In this document: piece by piece, positions 13,168-25,758 of the stretch
How positions within the stretch are numbered: the stretch's first letter is position 1
How the letters are laid out: each line of letters starts with the position of its first letter
NCBI GenBank assembly: GCA_963693365.1
Contig: CAVNZM010000008.1
Coordinates: forward strand, 620,001 to 684,000
Direction: 5' to 3'
From: Amoebidium appalachense
Taxonomy: Eukaryota > Ichthyosporea
DNA: 64,000 nucleotides
The notes under the pieces: model-generated
Seen by the model: the letters and a program-made list of their open reading frames with translations, nothing else
Database searches by the model: none
Told to the model about the DNA's origin: nothing
Made by a program: the position numbers and the translations under genes

Positions 13168-13506
13168 CCGTGCACCTCCATGGCATCTACACACACTCGG
13201 GCCATGCCTACGGCTGCACCGCCGACAAGCTCAAAGCCGTTGCTCTCTCTGAACAGGAGGCTGCCTCAAAGTGATATCCCCCCTTCCCCTCCCCCCCTCC
13301 CCCCTCCCCCCCCCCCCCCCCCCCCCCCCACCACCACCACCACCACCACCACCCAACCCCTCCGGTGAAGTTGTAGTATTTCTCAGCCTCCACTTTTTCT
13401 TACCCTTTGATACTTACATCCCCCCCCCCCCCCCCCCCCCTCAAAAAAAAAGAAAAAAGAAAAAAAAGAAGAAGAAAAAACCTCCAGGTTCCCTCTTACC
13501 CCCCCC

Positions 13507-13540
<34 letters not shown>

Positions 13541-13786
13541 GGTGATTGCTCTTGCCCTGCCAGTGAGTACTCTATGTTTGCCCTGTCATGCCCATGCTTG
13601 TTATGGCTGAGTGGTATCCTTATGCCTCCTGCCGTATCGTCCCCTCTCCCCTCCCCCCCCCCCTTCTCCCCCCCTCCCCCGTCAGCCCCGATTGATTCTC
13701 CCCCCCCCCCCCCCCCCCCCCCCCTGCTGCCCTCCGGCGCCCCTGTCCCGCCCGCCCGCATGCGCCCACGCACACAAACACACACA

Positions 13787-13847
<61 letters not shown>

Positions 13848-15238
13848 ACAAACACACACACACACGAAACTCTCCTCCCCCGTCAAATCCTCCATTTACG
13901 AGCAAACGATCGGTAGATATCTATTTTCTACCCACCCTGGTATTGCTATCCGGGGGCAAGGTGGCGGTGGTTGTGGTGGTCCGCCCAGGGCGCGGGGGGG
14001 GGGGGGGGGGGGGGGGACATCGGGGCATTACTTCTTTCTGTTTTTATGCACCAAACGATCACTTTTGCGATATCTGTTCATTCTATCGGGTGGGCCACAT
14101 AGGTTCCCAGCACCGCATGGTGCTTGCTATGGGCATATCCTCCCTCCTTAAAATCTTGTCCCTCCTTCCTGGCTTCCTGTTGACAATTGGTCGTTTCCGA
14201 ACCCCAAACCCATGCAGGCAAATACCCGTTCAAAGAAACAACCAAAAAAAAAACAGGGACATATCCCCCTCCCCCCCCCCCCCCCCGCCTCCACTCGTCC
14301 CCCCCCCCCCCTCCCCACCATTACCCCACCCCCCACCCCACCTTTTTCCTCCCTACGCGTACTGCTTTATAAAGATGTCTACTATGGGAAGATGGGAAGC
14401 ACACCCATCCACAGGGTAGACATTACATATTCACCGTTTTCCCCACCAGGTTTGCAGCAGCACTTAGGGCAAATGGTGTGTCTGTGGGGGTGGTGTCGGT
14501 AGGCAGCACCCCTGCTTGTGCCACGGCAGCATCGTTTGGTGGCGTCACAGAAATACACCCGGGTAAGGGAAGAAGACAGCTAAGCATGCACACACACACA
14601 CGCGCGCCACACGCATGCCCACCTTTCACCCTAAATACCACCCTTTCCGTCTGCATTCGATTCTGTACACTGGATGCCTAGCCATTGCACTCGATACTGT
14701 ATACGGAATGCCTGTCCATTGCACTCGATGCTGAATGGTGAATGCCTATCCATTGCACTCGATACTGTATACTGAATAGCTATCCATTGCACCCGATACT
14801 TTATACTGAATGCCTACACATTGCATTCACTCGATACTGTATACTGAATGCCTGTCCGTTGCCCTCGATACTGTCCACTAATCACCTCCCCCCAGGCAAC
14901 TACATCCTCTATGACTGCCAGCAGGTCAGTTTTGGTGCCTGCGACCTAGATGACTGTGCGGGTGTAGTGCTGAGCACCATCATCAGCCACTACCCCGACA
15001 GAAGCAGAGCCATCATTGATGCCGGCGCATTTGCTCTCTCAAAGGACACCTGCATAAACGTACGTTCCAACCCCGCATCCCCTCCCCTCCTCTTCCCTCT
15101 CTCCCTGCCTCCTCCTTCCCTACCCCACTCCCCCTCCCCCCCCCCCCCCCCCCATCCCCTTCCACCGCCACCAACTGCCACAAAATCCGCACTCACATCA
15201 CCCAGAAGAGTCCTCACAATTCTTCGCGCATCACTCTT

Positions 15239-15310
<72 letters not shown>

Positions 15311-16533
15311 GAGATGGCTCTGCTTAACGTGCTTATGCTTTATGTGTGCTTTGCAATCTGCATTGTGTTGTCCGTCATTAAAGTGTATGCCGTCCACTGT
15401 AACACATTTTACCCCCCCCACCCTTTCCCCCCCCACCTTCCGGAATTCCCAACCATTGGCTCTGAGATATGTATGACATCCGAAGAAACCAAATAAATTC
15501 GTTCGACATAACTAACCAGTTGCAATGTAACAAGCACAAACAACGCGCATTAGAAAACACACAGCCCCTTGCCCCCCCCCCCCCTCTCCCTTCCCCCCCT
15601 CCCTATTCTCCTCTGCCAACGAGTTGCCAAGCACACACCAGCCGCTGACACGTACACACAAAACTAGGACATGCACGTGCTCACACGCACATGTTATATT
15701 GATTGCACGTGCTCACACGCACATGTTATATTGATTGCACGTGCTCACACGCACATGTTATATTGATTGCACGTGCTCACACGCACATGTTATATTGATT
15801 GCACGTGCTCACACGCACATGTTATATTGATTGCACGTGCACTGACACCCGCTTGCCAAATTAGGGCGAATTTGGTCACATCATCGGCCACCCCGACCTC
15901 AAGATTGTTGCTATTAGCCAGGTAGAGCTCCTCCTTCTCACCCCCCCCCCCCCCCCCCCCCCTCCCCCCCCCCCCCCCCCCCCCTTTATTTTTTTCCCGG
16001 GCATTCACACATCAATGCATGTGCTCCCCTCACGATCTGCAAAACCACATTTTCTCTTACATTTGTTCACTCCTCAACCACCACGTGTGATGTTGCTCCT
16101 TGTATGTTTGTATTACACGTTGTTCTTTGACCTATCACTCTTTTTCTCTCCCCCTATACCCTTATCACAAAAATACAAGTATCAATTACATCTTATGCCC
16201 TTCCGCCACCCCCCTCATCCCTCTTGCATCTCTCGTATCTGTGTCTCCCCTTCGATCCCCCCTCACCCCCCCAAATACACACACACACACACACCTGCAG
16301 CTGCCTGCCCGCCTCCCAGTTCCAGATCTTTGCCCCACCCCGGCACTAGTATGTGGGCACCGCATAGGTGCATCATACACCTGCTCAATCCCCCAACCAT
16401 AGCACACACAAACACGCCGAGATACAGACATGTACTGCCCATCTGCGAAAACACACACATTCTACTCGCCCATATTCTACCCAGACACATACCTCACACA
16501 CACTCACATGCCCCCCCCCCCCCCCCCCCCCCG

Positions 16534-16629
<96 letters not shown>

Positions 16630-16720
16630 CAAACACAAATACACATGCGCGCGTGTGCAACAAACACACACACACACACAAACACAAATACACATGCGCG
16701 CGCACACGCACACACACGCA

Positions 16721-16751
<31 letters not shown>

Positions 16752-16942
16752 AGGAGGGCATTGTCGAGTACGCAGGCAGTGGGGACCCTCAGGAGCATCT
16801 TTTTAAAGCGTTGCCCATCGGCTCAGTGGTTAAGGTGGTGCCCAACCATTCGTGTCTGGCGGCGGCAAACCATTTGGAGTGTGTGGTGATCGATGAGGAG
16901 GACAAAATCGTGGGGAGGTGGAAGAGGTGCCTGGGCTGGTGA
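8633..16942 (+). CDS. D-serine dehydratase (fold-III PLP, zinc-dependent), ten exons
   Basis: Exons are 8633-8720, 10135-10181, 10919-11020, 11598-11733, 12657-12767, 13168-13270, 14450-14562, 14896-15059, 15865-15921 and 16751-16942. Phases all match and give an intact 370-residue protein, normal for this family. It is the alanine-racemase-fold enzyme that turns D-serine into pyruvate and ammonia. Diagnostic parts are TPAFAI at the N-terminus, RPHVKTHR with the PLP-binding lysine at about residue 42, IVVSTLAEAEFY, VYLKVDCGYHRAG, YTHSGHAY, SVGSTP, EIHPGNYILYD, GHIIGHP, and the zinc-binding His-x-Cys (PNHSC, about residues 340 and 342). It should act in the cytosol or peroxisome in D-amino-acid breakdown. 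D-threonine aldolase is the nearest alternative; the overall match to eukaryotic D-serine dehydratase is better. The introns are rich in C-runs, CA arrays and minisatellites. Confidence 0.9.
11773..12010. repeat. Compound (CA)n array with GGATGAA/GGGTGAA spacers, intron 4 of D-serine dehydratase
   Basis: Blocks of CA repeats are separated by short CGGATGAA and CGGGTGAA spacers at about 11819, 11881 and 11915, followed by (CT)n and (CACT)n runs at 11942-11985. The similar spacers suggest duplication of larger CA-plus-spacer blocks. Confidence 0.9.
13094..13167. repeat. (CA)n array ending exactly at the exon 6 acceptor of D-serine dehydratase
   Basis: The CA array runs straight into the acceptor CACACAG at 13167, so the 3' splice site is the last unit of the microsatellite followed by G. 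Confidence 0.9.
14660..14877. repeat. Degenerate ~34-bp minisatellite, intron 7 of D-serine dehydratase
   Basis: About six imperfect copies contain a core like CATTGCACTCGATACTGTAT followed by CTGAATGCCTATC. They lie between exons 7 and 8. Confidence 0.85.
15314..15413 (+). repeat. Intron-resident dispersed repeat, copy 1 (D-serine dehydratase intron 8)
   Basis: This segment contains CTGCATTGTGTTGTCCGTC and CTGTAACACATTTTACCCCC. It is clearly similar to the reverse complement of 60857-61000, and more weakly to 42768-42834. It lies in the sense orientation of its host gene and ends in a C-rich tract. Confidence 0.65.
15672..15840. repeat. Perfect 32-bp tandem repeat, five copies, intron 8 of D-serine dehydratase
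   Basis: Identical 32-bp units start at 15672, 15704, 15736, 15768 and 15800, followed by a 9-base partial unit. Each contains TGCACGTGCTCACACGCACA and a TGTTATATTGAT part. No substitutions are seen between copies, so the array is young or homogenised. It ends 24 bases before the exon 9 acceptor. Confidence 0.97.
16534..16750. repeat. (CA)n arrays running into the exon 10 acceptor of D-serine dehydratase
   Basis: Several CA blocks with AACACAAATACACATGCGCGCG interruptions (the interruption is itself duplicated at about 16630 and 16681). The last block ends in ACACACAG at 16750, which is the acceptor of the last exon. Confidence 0.92.
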
Positions 16943-18193
16943 GACGCGTATATATGGAAAGCGAAATGTAATCTGGAGCCACTGGGGATTTCGCATATGG
17001 AAATTCATCTGAATATATTGAATGTGGCTAAATTCGAAGGTGTAGCAGATAAAGGCCGGTGTGTTTAACATCATATCGGCTGATTAGACCGCTGATACGG
17101 CCGTAAAGTGGTGCGGTCGTTCCTGCTGTGGTACGTGAAAGCCCAAGCTAGTTGTCTAAAGTATATTATTGTTGGTTGTAGTGGCTGCTATCTCATGTTT
17201 GCACCAGACTATTTGATTGAGAAAACAAATATTGTTAACTACGCTTTATACAAACATTAATACTGAGGCCCCAGGAAGTACCCCAGACGTATACAGTGTA
17301 TCTCGCCGGGCATGTGCCAGCTGCGTAGTCTCTTGCAGTCTGCCTCTTTTCTCGTTTCACACAACCACTGAATCCCCGAGGCCATTTATTTGTGGTTCAC
17401 TCACTTGCAATAGGTTATTACATTCCCCATCGCACATTATTATGATACTTGCACATGCAACCCCACACAACCACTTTCTGCATACACAATAAATGTAGCA
17501 GGCGCAGATATGATGACATCAGCGGTAGCTACCCATAAACATGAGGCCCAGACCATTTCTGAGGCCATGTGACCAGTTTGCCCTGTCCGTATCGAATGTA
17601 AATGTGCACATGGGACTAAGTCTTGTTGTTGGTTCTCTACCCGCAGGCGGTGTAGAAAAAGGCGTAGTAAAAAGACGGCAGAAGTGACAAAGCTTTAAGC
17701 TTGATTGCATAACCTGCCAGCTGGCACCTCACATCCATGTGCTCGGTTGATTCGTAGTATGTAATGTTAAAAGTTTGCTAAGTTATAATTATACTAGACC
17801 ACCATGGCCATGGAATGATGCCATGTAATTGTATGCATGTACATGTACAATGTAGTGCTTCCGGGAGCAAGTGCGTGGTTCGGCCACATGAACAGTCAAA
17901 CTTGCATGTGGTATGGTAAACCGGTGGACAAGTGGTGATCAAAAGACTACATAGTATTCCTACTTTTTTAGGCATTTCTTATATGTAAGCTGATACATAC
18001 ACACGTAAAAATAGACCTCTACATGTACATGCAAACGTATCGGACATCAGAGCCTATTGCCAATATTATGCAAGCTTGAGGCAGTTGCACTATGGGGAGA
18101 AAAAGGAAGACACACTCGGCCACGACGTCGTGCACCTACATACACCATGCACGCTGCCACAGCGCCCACCGAATTACGCGTATACGTGTGGGC
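16943..18193. other. Intergenic, 3' of D-serine dehydratase and 3' of the small secreted ORF
   Basis: Ordinary mixed sequence, noticeably free of the homopolymers and CA arrays seen in introns. No exon, RNA gene or repeat is supported. Confidence 0.6.
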
Positions 18194-18445
18194 TCAGTTC
18201 GGGGCCGGCTGGAACCTGACCGCAGCCATCAGCCTTGTTATCAGGTTGCCCGTGGCACTGCTTGTGTTCGGCACCGTCGAACCCTCCTCCCTGCGCGTCA
18301 GCTGTCTCCCAACACTCTCCCTCCTACTGTCCTTAGTAGCACGCTGGTCGCCGGTCAGCTGCAGACTGCCCACGGGGGAAGCTGTTGAGGAGAGGAGGAG
18401 CGAACAGACGATGACTAGGGCGAAGAGAAAAAAAGACCGCGCCAT
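18194..18445 (-). CDS. Putative small secreted protein, 83 residues
   Basis: The ORF starts at an ATG in good context (ACTTCACCATGG). It opens with a textbook signal peptide: MARS, then about 16 hydrophobic residues (FFLFALVIVCSLLLSS), then a likely cleavage site after TAS. The mature part is about 60 residues, polar, without cysteines, and contains dibasic sites (DSRRES, LTRREE) that could be processed. I do not recognise a family. A TATA-like box lies 71 bases upstream of the ATG. The opposite strand holds an overlapping 133-residue frame (18057-18458) that lacks these features, so I prefer this one. A chance ORF cannot be excluded. Confidence 0.42.
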   Translation of the reverse strand: MARSFFLFALVIVCSLLLSSTASPVGSLQLTGDQRATKDSRRESVGRQLTRREEGSTVPNTSSATGNLITRLMAAVRFQPAPN

Positions 18446-18515
18446 GGTGAAGTTGTGAGAGTGTTTAGGGTATCAATTGCGAGTTTGTGGCAGGCCACGT
18501 TTCAAAAACATGAAG

Positions 18516-18521
18516 CTTATA
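18516..18521 (-). promoter_or_regulatory. TATA-like box for the small secreted ORF
   Basis: On the minus strand CTTTATAAGC places TATAAG 71 bases upstream of the ATG at 18445. That spacing would give a 5' UTR of roughly 40 bases. Confidence 0.35.
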
Positions 18522-19852
18522 AAGAGCTCCGAAGAGAAATTCCAGGTGTCTGTCACTCTGAAGCCTTCACACTCAGGAATGCGCAGTGGTCAAATTAACG
18601 GAATATTTACTTAACATGGCTAATGTAAAGAGGATTCTATTGGGTTAAGTTAAATTGTCTTATCAGTTATTCAGGTCTAAAATTATACCAATCATGGGGC
18701 CCAGTTTTTTCTATGGAGGCTCGAGGTGGATGCAATATTCGACATACTCGTTTCTAATCACTTTTTCTGCGTGTACCGCTCTTTTACTCACACCTCTCAT
18801 GATACTGTAGTAATATCCGCGCGCACGTACACTGTATATGCCACAGACCTTATGCATGGTACGACATTGTAGATCACCTCGTTCTATCTTCCGAACGATG
18901 GGTGAAAGAAATAGACCCTTGCGCTCTACATTTATAACGATACGATTAGATAAGAATTTACCAGCCGACCGTTACTCTTAACCGTGATCGATGGTCTCAT
19001 GATATGCATCATAGATGTGACATCGTATAGGTATGTCCGACTGTATATATTTATCGTAGGCCTACTTATCGGTATTTATCGTTCGCTATATCCGTGATGC
19101 TTAGGCCTATATTTCAATTTTCTGTCCTTCCGCTTTGTGCTTTGAATCTTTGAGGACTTTGACTGCCGTGTGAATTGGGTCGCTTGCCTTTTTTGGTAAC
19201 GGTAGCCTCGTCATTGGCCATGACAAAAGGCATGTAAACATTTGCAAATTTACCTTGCTCTCTCAGCTCAGTCAGCTACCCAGCAAGCAGAGTGCTGGTA
19301 GTATTTAAGTATCTTTTATGTTATACATATTTAGAGCAATAATAAAAAAAAAATTCCTTTTCCACATTATAAACATCTCAATCAGCGGCTCTGATTAACT
19401 GTGTAATTACCCTTGGTTGATGGGCAGAGTTGGGATCTTTTTACAACCCTCCAAAGAATGTTAACGACTCCCCCAAAACCGGCGAATCAACAGGCGCGGC
19501 CAGTTTACACACTTTGCAAACAGCAGGCAGATGACCGAACTTTCATTCGGATCAACTCTTCGTTCCACCACTGGCTTCATATATATTTGTAGTTATCTTT
19601 CACTTCCACTAGCAGCTTCTGGGCACCACCGACACCTATCTAGTTATCCTAATATATTCTCCCCTTGGCTGATAACCTCGAACACCCCAGGTCCTACTAA
19701 AGCCAGTCACGTACGTGAGGCTATTAAAGCACGGCATCACCTAGAACGGTCCCCACCAGACAGTTCATGTAAATCCTTGTAACTGAGATCTGGTTACACA
19801 GAAACCCAATACATATTACAGGGTCTTTCCGCGCAGCTTCAACAACAACAAC
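18522..19852. other. Intergenic, between small secreted ORF and ENT gene (divergent)
   Basis: AT-richer sequence with no supported exon and no long microsatellite. It probably includes promoters for both flanking genes. Confidence 0.55.
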
Positions 19853-21180
19853 ATGGCAGACGAGAATTTACCTGGTGAGTTTTGCAATCCGTACCCTCCT
19901 GTCCCACTAGACCATTATGTTCGACTGATTCTGTATCATAACGGTTTGCCGGCGCGTCCAGGGCTTACGAGTTTGGCGGGCAGTTATTTGGATAGGTGCA
20001 CGCACACACAAACAAGCACATAGGCGTGCACTGCAACACCCACAGGGGTGCAACTGGTAACCCCCCCCCCCCCCCCCCCTCCCCCTCCTCCCCCCCGGCT
20101 CCGGTATGCACACATGCCCGCAAACGATTATGAGCGGGAAAGGCTTGAATGCCTGCCTGTAGAAACGCCAAATGCACATCCCCTTACAGCAGCACACTGA
20201 CCCTTCCCTTTTCCTACTGCATAATGTCACTTGTACTTGCTTCCATGTTCTTCTTTGTGTATCCTTGCATCGTGTTGTACTGTATTTTATCCTCTGTTTT
20301 TCTCTTATAACTCACCAAACACGGCACCCTACACTCGTATCCTTCATCTCAGACGTTTTTCGCATTATTCTGCAGTTTTGGCATTCCCGGCCCTTTACTC
20401 AAAACCCCCCCCCCTCCCTCCCCTCCTACCCCATCGCGTTACCTCACTTCGACAAATCTTCTTCTTCTTCCCCCACGGTATTGCTGCTTTTGTATTTGCG
20501 CTGTGATCTTCTCATTGTGCCCCTTTCACGCTCTTGAACCAATTCACCAGCCCGCCCCGCGCCCCCCCCCCCCCCTCCCCCCGGTCTCCCTCCCCCTCCC
20601 CTCCCCTAATCGCTCATCCTTACGGGGAGCCACCCGAACAACACCACCCCTCCACCACATTCGTTATTCTCACTGTCCTCTTTACAACCTGTGTTCCCTT
20701 CCCATGCACCTTTCCATTTGAATCCCCCCCCTCCCCCCTCGCCCCCCCTTCTCGGGCTCCCTTTCATCAAGCTTTCTTGGGCTTGCCTCCCTGCCCCGCC
20801 CGAACACCATGCTCTTCTCTGTGTGCGCTTGACTGAGACCTCTGCATCCATTCTTCGTTCGCCCCCCCCCCCCCCCCCCCAATCCTTTCTCCCGCCTCCC
20901 CCTCTGCATCCATTCTTCGTTCGCCCCCCCCCCCTCCCCCCCCCCCCCCCCCCAATCCTTTCTCCCGCCTCCCCCCTCCCCCCTTCCTTCTCCCTCCCCC
21001 TTCCCCTCTCACCCACCCCCTTCCTCCCCCCCCTCTTCCCCCCCTTCCACCCCCCCCCCTTCCCCTGTGCCCCCTTCTTCCCCCACATTTTCTCTTGCCC
21101 CTGTGTCATATGACCTGTAAGCATTCCGATAACCCCCCTCCCCCCTCCCTTCCTCCCCCTCCCCCTCTCCTCCCTCCTCC

Positions 21181-21211
<31 letters not shown>

Positions 21212-22578
21212 TGGGGCCCACAGGTGCACCACAGGACCGGTTTTGGCTCCTTCGGTCGTCGTTTGTGCTGCAGGCAGTGGGCATGCTGCTGCCCTGGAAT
21301 GCATTTATTACCATCTACAACTATTGGGGATATAAGCTGGAGGGGTCCCAGTTCTATGGCAACTATATGAACTACTTCACGTTTGTCAACACCGCATTCC
21401 TCTTCTTTGCTTCTATTTTCTTCTCCCGCACACAGCACATGATCTCCCTGCACACACGTGTGCTGGTGCCCCTGGCCGTGAACGTGCTTCTCTTCACCCT
21501 GTGCCTGGCGCTTGTTTTCATCGACAGCGTACAAGGGGACCTATTCTTCTACATCACCATCACTATTGTTGCACTATGTGCCGTGTGCATTGGTTTCCAG
21601 CAACCGGGCATCTACAGCATTTCATCTTTCCTTCCAAACATATACACACTGTTTACCGTCCAGGGAGAGGCGTGGGGTGGTCTGTTGGTGTCGGTGGTTA
21701 ACGTGGTGACTATCGTGGCAAGTACGAGCACACCAGATGCGGCAAAGGCCTTTTTTGGTATGTCCGTAGCTGTGATGGCGCTTGCATTTCTTAACTACTT
21801 TTTCATCATGAATTCCCCCGTCTTTAAGTTTTGGTATAGGCACCATATGATGGAGTCTACCGACCAATCAAATCCGCAGTTAAGCGAGGCGCAGATGGTT
21901 TCTAACGAATCAGAAAAGGGATACCAGAAGGAATCCGGTGAGTTGGCACGGGCAGGCGATTACGTTCCCGATTTGGACGAGAGTAACGTGGATTGGGCAA
22001 CATATATGCGTATTTTCTGGACCGTTTTCCCACTTGGATTTGCGATTTTCTACAATTTCGTGGTCACTCTCGCCATCTTCCCGGTTGTGCCGATGAACAT
22101 TGCACCCCTTACCAGCCCAACGGTATCACGGTTCTTTGGTGATCTGTGGGTGCCCGTGTACTGCTATGTTTTCTTCAACGTGGGGGACCTTCTGGCACGG
22201 GTGGTGGGTCCATACATGATTCTGCCCAAACGCTGGGTGCTTCCGTTTTCCATTCTCCGCACGGTGTTTTTCCCATTTTTCATGCTGTGCAATGTGACGT
22301 GCTGGGACGTGGAACAGAGTCAATACATCCCGTCGCTTCTTCCAAAGGTGTTCATGAATGACGCGTGGCCAATTGTATTCATTTTCCTGCTCTCGATCAC
22401 CAATGGGGTGACGTATCAGATGGCCATGAACTATGTGCCCGATTCGGTTAAGGGGCATGAGCGCCCGGTGGCAAATGCGATCTGCCAATCAATGATGATC
22501 TTTGGGTTTGCGATCGGAAGTTTGGCGTCGTTTGGCGTTAAGGCTATCAACTGCCCGGGCAACCCTTTCGCCTCTTAA
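19853..22578 (+). CDS. Equilibrative nucleoside transporter (ENT/SLC29 family), two exons
   Basis: Exon 1 is 19853-19874 (MADENLP plus one base, donor GTGAGT). Exon 2 is 21224-22578 after a CCCACAG acceptor, phase 1. The protein is 458 residues and intact, the usual ENT length. It has the pattern of 11 membrane helices with a cytosolic loop after helix 6 (about residues 195-250, polar, Ser/Glu-rich). Family marks are the first helix with GMLLPWNAFIT, the GFQQPGIYSI stretch, WGGLLVSVVN, VVPMNIAP, YVFFNVGDLLAR with the conserved Asp and Arg, and the last helices from TNGVTYQMAMNYVP to the C-terminus. It should carry nucleosides or nucleobases across the plasma or an internal membrane by facilitated diffusion. 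The single 1.35-kb intron ends in a C-run that serves as the pyrimidine tract. Confidence 0.93.
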
Positions 22579-22605
22579 TTTTACTTAGTTTATAAAAATT
22601 AGTTC

Positions 22606-22637
22606 AGTAACCGGGATTTTTCATTTTCCCGGTTACT
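22606..22637 (+). promoter_or_regulatory. Perfect 11-bp stem-loop in the ENT 3' UTR
   Basis: AGTAACCGGGA at 22606-22616 is the exact reverse complement of TCCCGGTTACT at 22627-22637, with a 10-base T-rich loop. It begins 28 bases after the stop codon. It may act as an RNA structure for stability, processing or localisation; the role is unknown. Confidence 0.6.
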
Positions 22638-23102
22638 AAGTTGTTGGAATAGCCATTATTATGCTTGTTTATATTTGTAGCACAGAGAACCCAGCGGTAT
22701 AATATTTAGTAAGGGCCTTATGATTAGTACAGGGATGCCACTGTGTCAATAGTATGTTCGTTTGCTAATTAGCTATAATAATTACAGGGCTGTCGCTTTG
22801 TTTAGCTGCGGTAATAGAATTACAACCCTGTTTTTTCCCCCCTTCTCTTCGTGTTAGAAATCATGTTCTAAAATTGAGTGGCCTCTGGACTCCCTGCTAG
22901 CCAATCGTTAGTAGGGTTAAAACTTGTTGTTGCACTGATGTGTGGTAGACCGGTCTGGCTGGCCCAGACTGCCCAATATTGAATTTTATGATTAAAATTC
23001 ATTGGCTGTCCTATACCCATAAATATCCATAATTGATCGTGCATTTATATTGCATCATACTTACATGGTGGTTGTAGTCCTATATGGGCCTAGGGCTGCA
23101 CT

Positions 23103-23108
23103 AATAAA
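23103..23108 (+). terminator. Candidate poly(A) signal for ENT
   Basis: AATAAA lies 525 bases after the ENT stop codon, the first canonical hexamer I noticed on this strand. Confidence 0.35.
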
Positions 23109-23432
23109 TAGATTGATGGATGAAAAACGTTAAGCTGTATTCTTAATGCTTTTATTCAAGATCTGATGGATTTATAGATTTAGGGGACACTCCTATATGT
23201 AAATTTGGGTGACTAATGTAAGAGTATTGTGGAATTTACGGATCAAGATAAATATCATTAGGGGGAATGTGCTGTTTGTAAACGACATGTAGGTGAGCTG
23301 TGATGAGTTGTCGGCACCAAGGTACGGTACTTCCACCCAACAAGATATACGTGTAATTAAATCGGTGTTCAAACTTACATCATACAAATTTTAAGTGGAG
23401 ATATAACGTTCAAATAGACATCATATGTGGAT

Positions 23433-23463
<31 letters not shown>

Positions 23464-24317
23464 TTATTTTTTTTTTCTTGGCTTGTTTGGTTTTTTGTTT
23501 TGTGTTCAAGCACACCTTAATTCGTATTCTGAGACTGTATTACATTTTTGTCCAGATAATTCATACACTTTTGGAACAGTAGAAACTCGCCAGAGTTGAT
23601 TATGAAATCAAGGACTGTGAAGTTCGGTAGGTCTTTCGCTGTGTCATGTGTATGGGCCCGGGTAAACCGAGTGTGTTTGTCTGAAGAAGTAAAGGTTGAG
23701 AGCAAAACACATTTTGGGGGGCATGTTCGTTTAAATTGGCGTGGTGTGTTGTTTGGTGTAGGGCATACATATCTGAAAACTTTGTATTTGTGACATCTCC
23801 ACTGTAAAGCCTTCACACAGTCAGAAAACGGCAACTCATATACAAACTGGTCTATTAGAGATTTACCCACACGCTCATTATTATACATATACACATGGGG
23901 AGCAATTCCCTACCCTTTTCATATTCATACGCTGTTCTGAACGATAATTATACAGGAAACGATCTACTAAACACGGGCCCGGTAAGTGCAGCTGTCATCT
24001 GGTCTATCTTCACGCCACGCAAAGTACTCTTTCATAATCGAGAGGGATTGGTATTGGGGGAAAAGGGTGTGTGTGGATTGGGATTGAAGGGGAGGAGAGG
24101 GGGGAAGAGCAGAGGGGGAGAGTACGAGATTCAGAGAGAGAGAAAAGAGGATAGGACGGGGATGTGGCTTTGAGGCCCAACAAATGTCAATGAAACTTAA
24201 GCGCGAGGGGAGTATCAATAATCAATAGTGCCATTTTCTTGCCGAAATTTCAGAAAATAAACCTCACCGAACCCGGTGGATTCGATTTCAGACACACGGG
24301 TGGCAAAGGGGTGGTGG

Positions 24318-24590
24318 TGGTGGAGGTTTGGTGGGGGGGGGGGGGGGGGGGGGGCACACACAGCCAGGAAGAGTAGCGAGTTGACAGTACTAGTGATGAT
24401 GTGTTTTGTTGGCTCCTAGCCCGGGGGGAAAAGTTCAATGCAACCATTGCGGGTATGTATGGCCACCACTCTTGTTGGGTTCCCCTAAGAGCTGCTCCAA
24501 TTTGCACACGCACGCATGAGATTTCTTGGAGAAAAACGAACGAACGAAGGTAGAAGAAAGAAAATTTTGGGCTGAGTTGGGTGGACCGAT

Positions 24591-24622
<32 letters not shown>

Positions 24623-24831
24623 TATGTAATACTATGATTATGTGTGTGACAGAGTGCACGTGTGTGACTGTGTGTACTGTTTGGGGGGGGGGGAAGGGGG
24701 GGGGGGGGACGGGGCCCCGGGCCGGGGGGAAGGGGGGGGGGGAGAGGGGGTGGCGAAGTTTGGGGTGGTGAGGTGGGTGGGGGGGGGGAGGGGGGGGGGG
24801 GAGGGGGGGGGGGGGGGGGGGGGGGGAAGGG

Positions 24832-24862
<31 letters not shown>

Positions 24863-24905
24863 AAGAAGAGAGATCTCGAGAGAGAAGGGGGGGAGGGGGG
24901 GGCAA
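24318..24905. repeat. G-run-rich block
   Basis: Numerous G-runs of 8-30 bases, separated by short A- or T-containing spacers. The whole block is a strong candidate for G-quadruplex formation. No coding frame is supported. Confidence 0.9.
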
Positions 24906-25103
24906 CCAAATGGGACGTCAGTTTTCAAGACTGTACCCTTCATCATTTCAATTCAAAAATATTAAATGTACCGTGGGCGTATGGGCACATGTATGACGTG
25001 AAATGTGCACGCACAAAAAGATGGGCCAGGCGTTTGCGCACACAAGCAGTGTAACTAGCGCATGTACACATCGCCTACTAGAGACACAAACACAAAAAAT
25101 GCA

Positions 25104-25395
<292 letters not shown>

Positions 25396-25710
25396 AGCAA
25401 GGAAGAAGAAGAATAAGAAAACACTTTGATCAAGTTGAATCCCATAACAGGTACTACTAGGACCGAGTCCCGGGGGCCCGGCAAGGCCCATTGTCTTGAG
25501 TAATAGGTGATAAACTCATTTCAAGTACAGGATGGGTGGAAAACTATACGTAGCCTATGATATTTACTCGAGCAGCCTGCAGTTATAGCTGCTGCCTGGG
25601 TGCACGTGCCGGCCTTGCATTACACGGTATTTGCTAGTCTGAGGTGAAATTATCAGTGTGTGTGTGTGTGTGTGTGTGTGTGCATTTGTGTGCAGTGTGT
25701 GTGTGCACGT

Positions 25711-25758
<48 letters not shown>

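Noticed and set aside
13544-13563. Candidate small exon (VIALALP) in D-serine dehydratase intron 6
   Set aside because: After exon 6 its phase would give a stop codon at once, while exon 7 at 14450 fits both phase and family.
13271-14419. 382-residue proline-rich frame in the D-serine dehydratase introns
   Set aside because: It is C-run and CA translation lying in intron 6, between two dehydratase exons that splice together in phase.
23790-23850. Zinc-finger-like words (CKAFTQS) on the plus strand
   Set aside because: One isolated partial match without paired Cys/His spacing or neighbouring fingers.
23517-23894. 125-residue minus-strand frame
   Set aside because: No recognised domain, no promoter or splice signal; kept only as a note.
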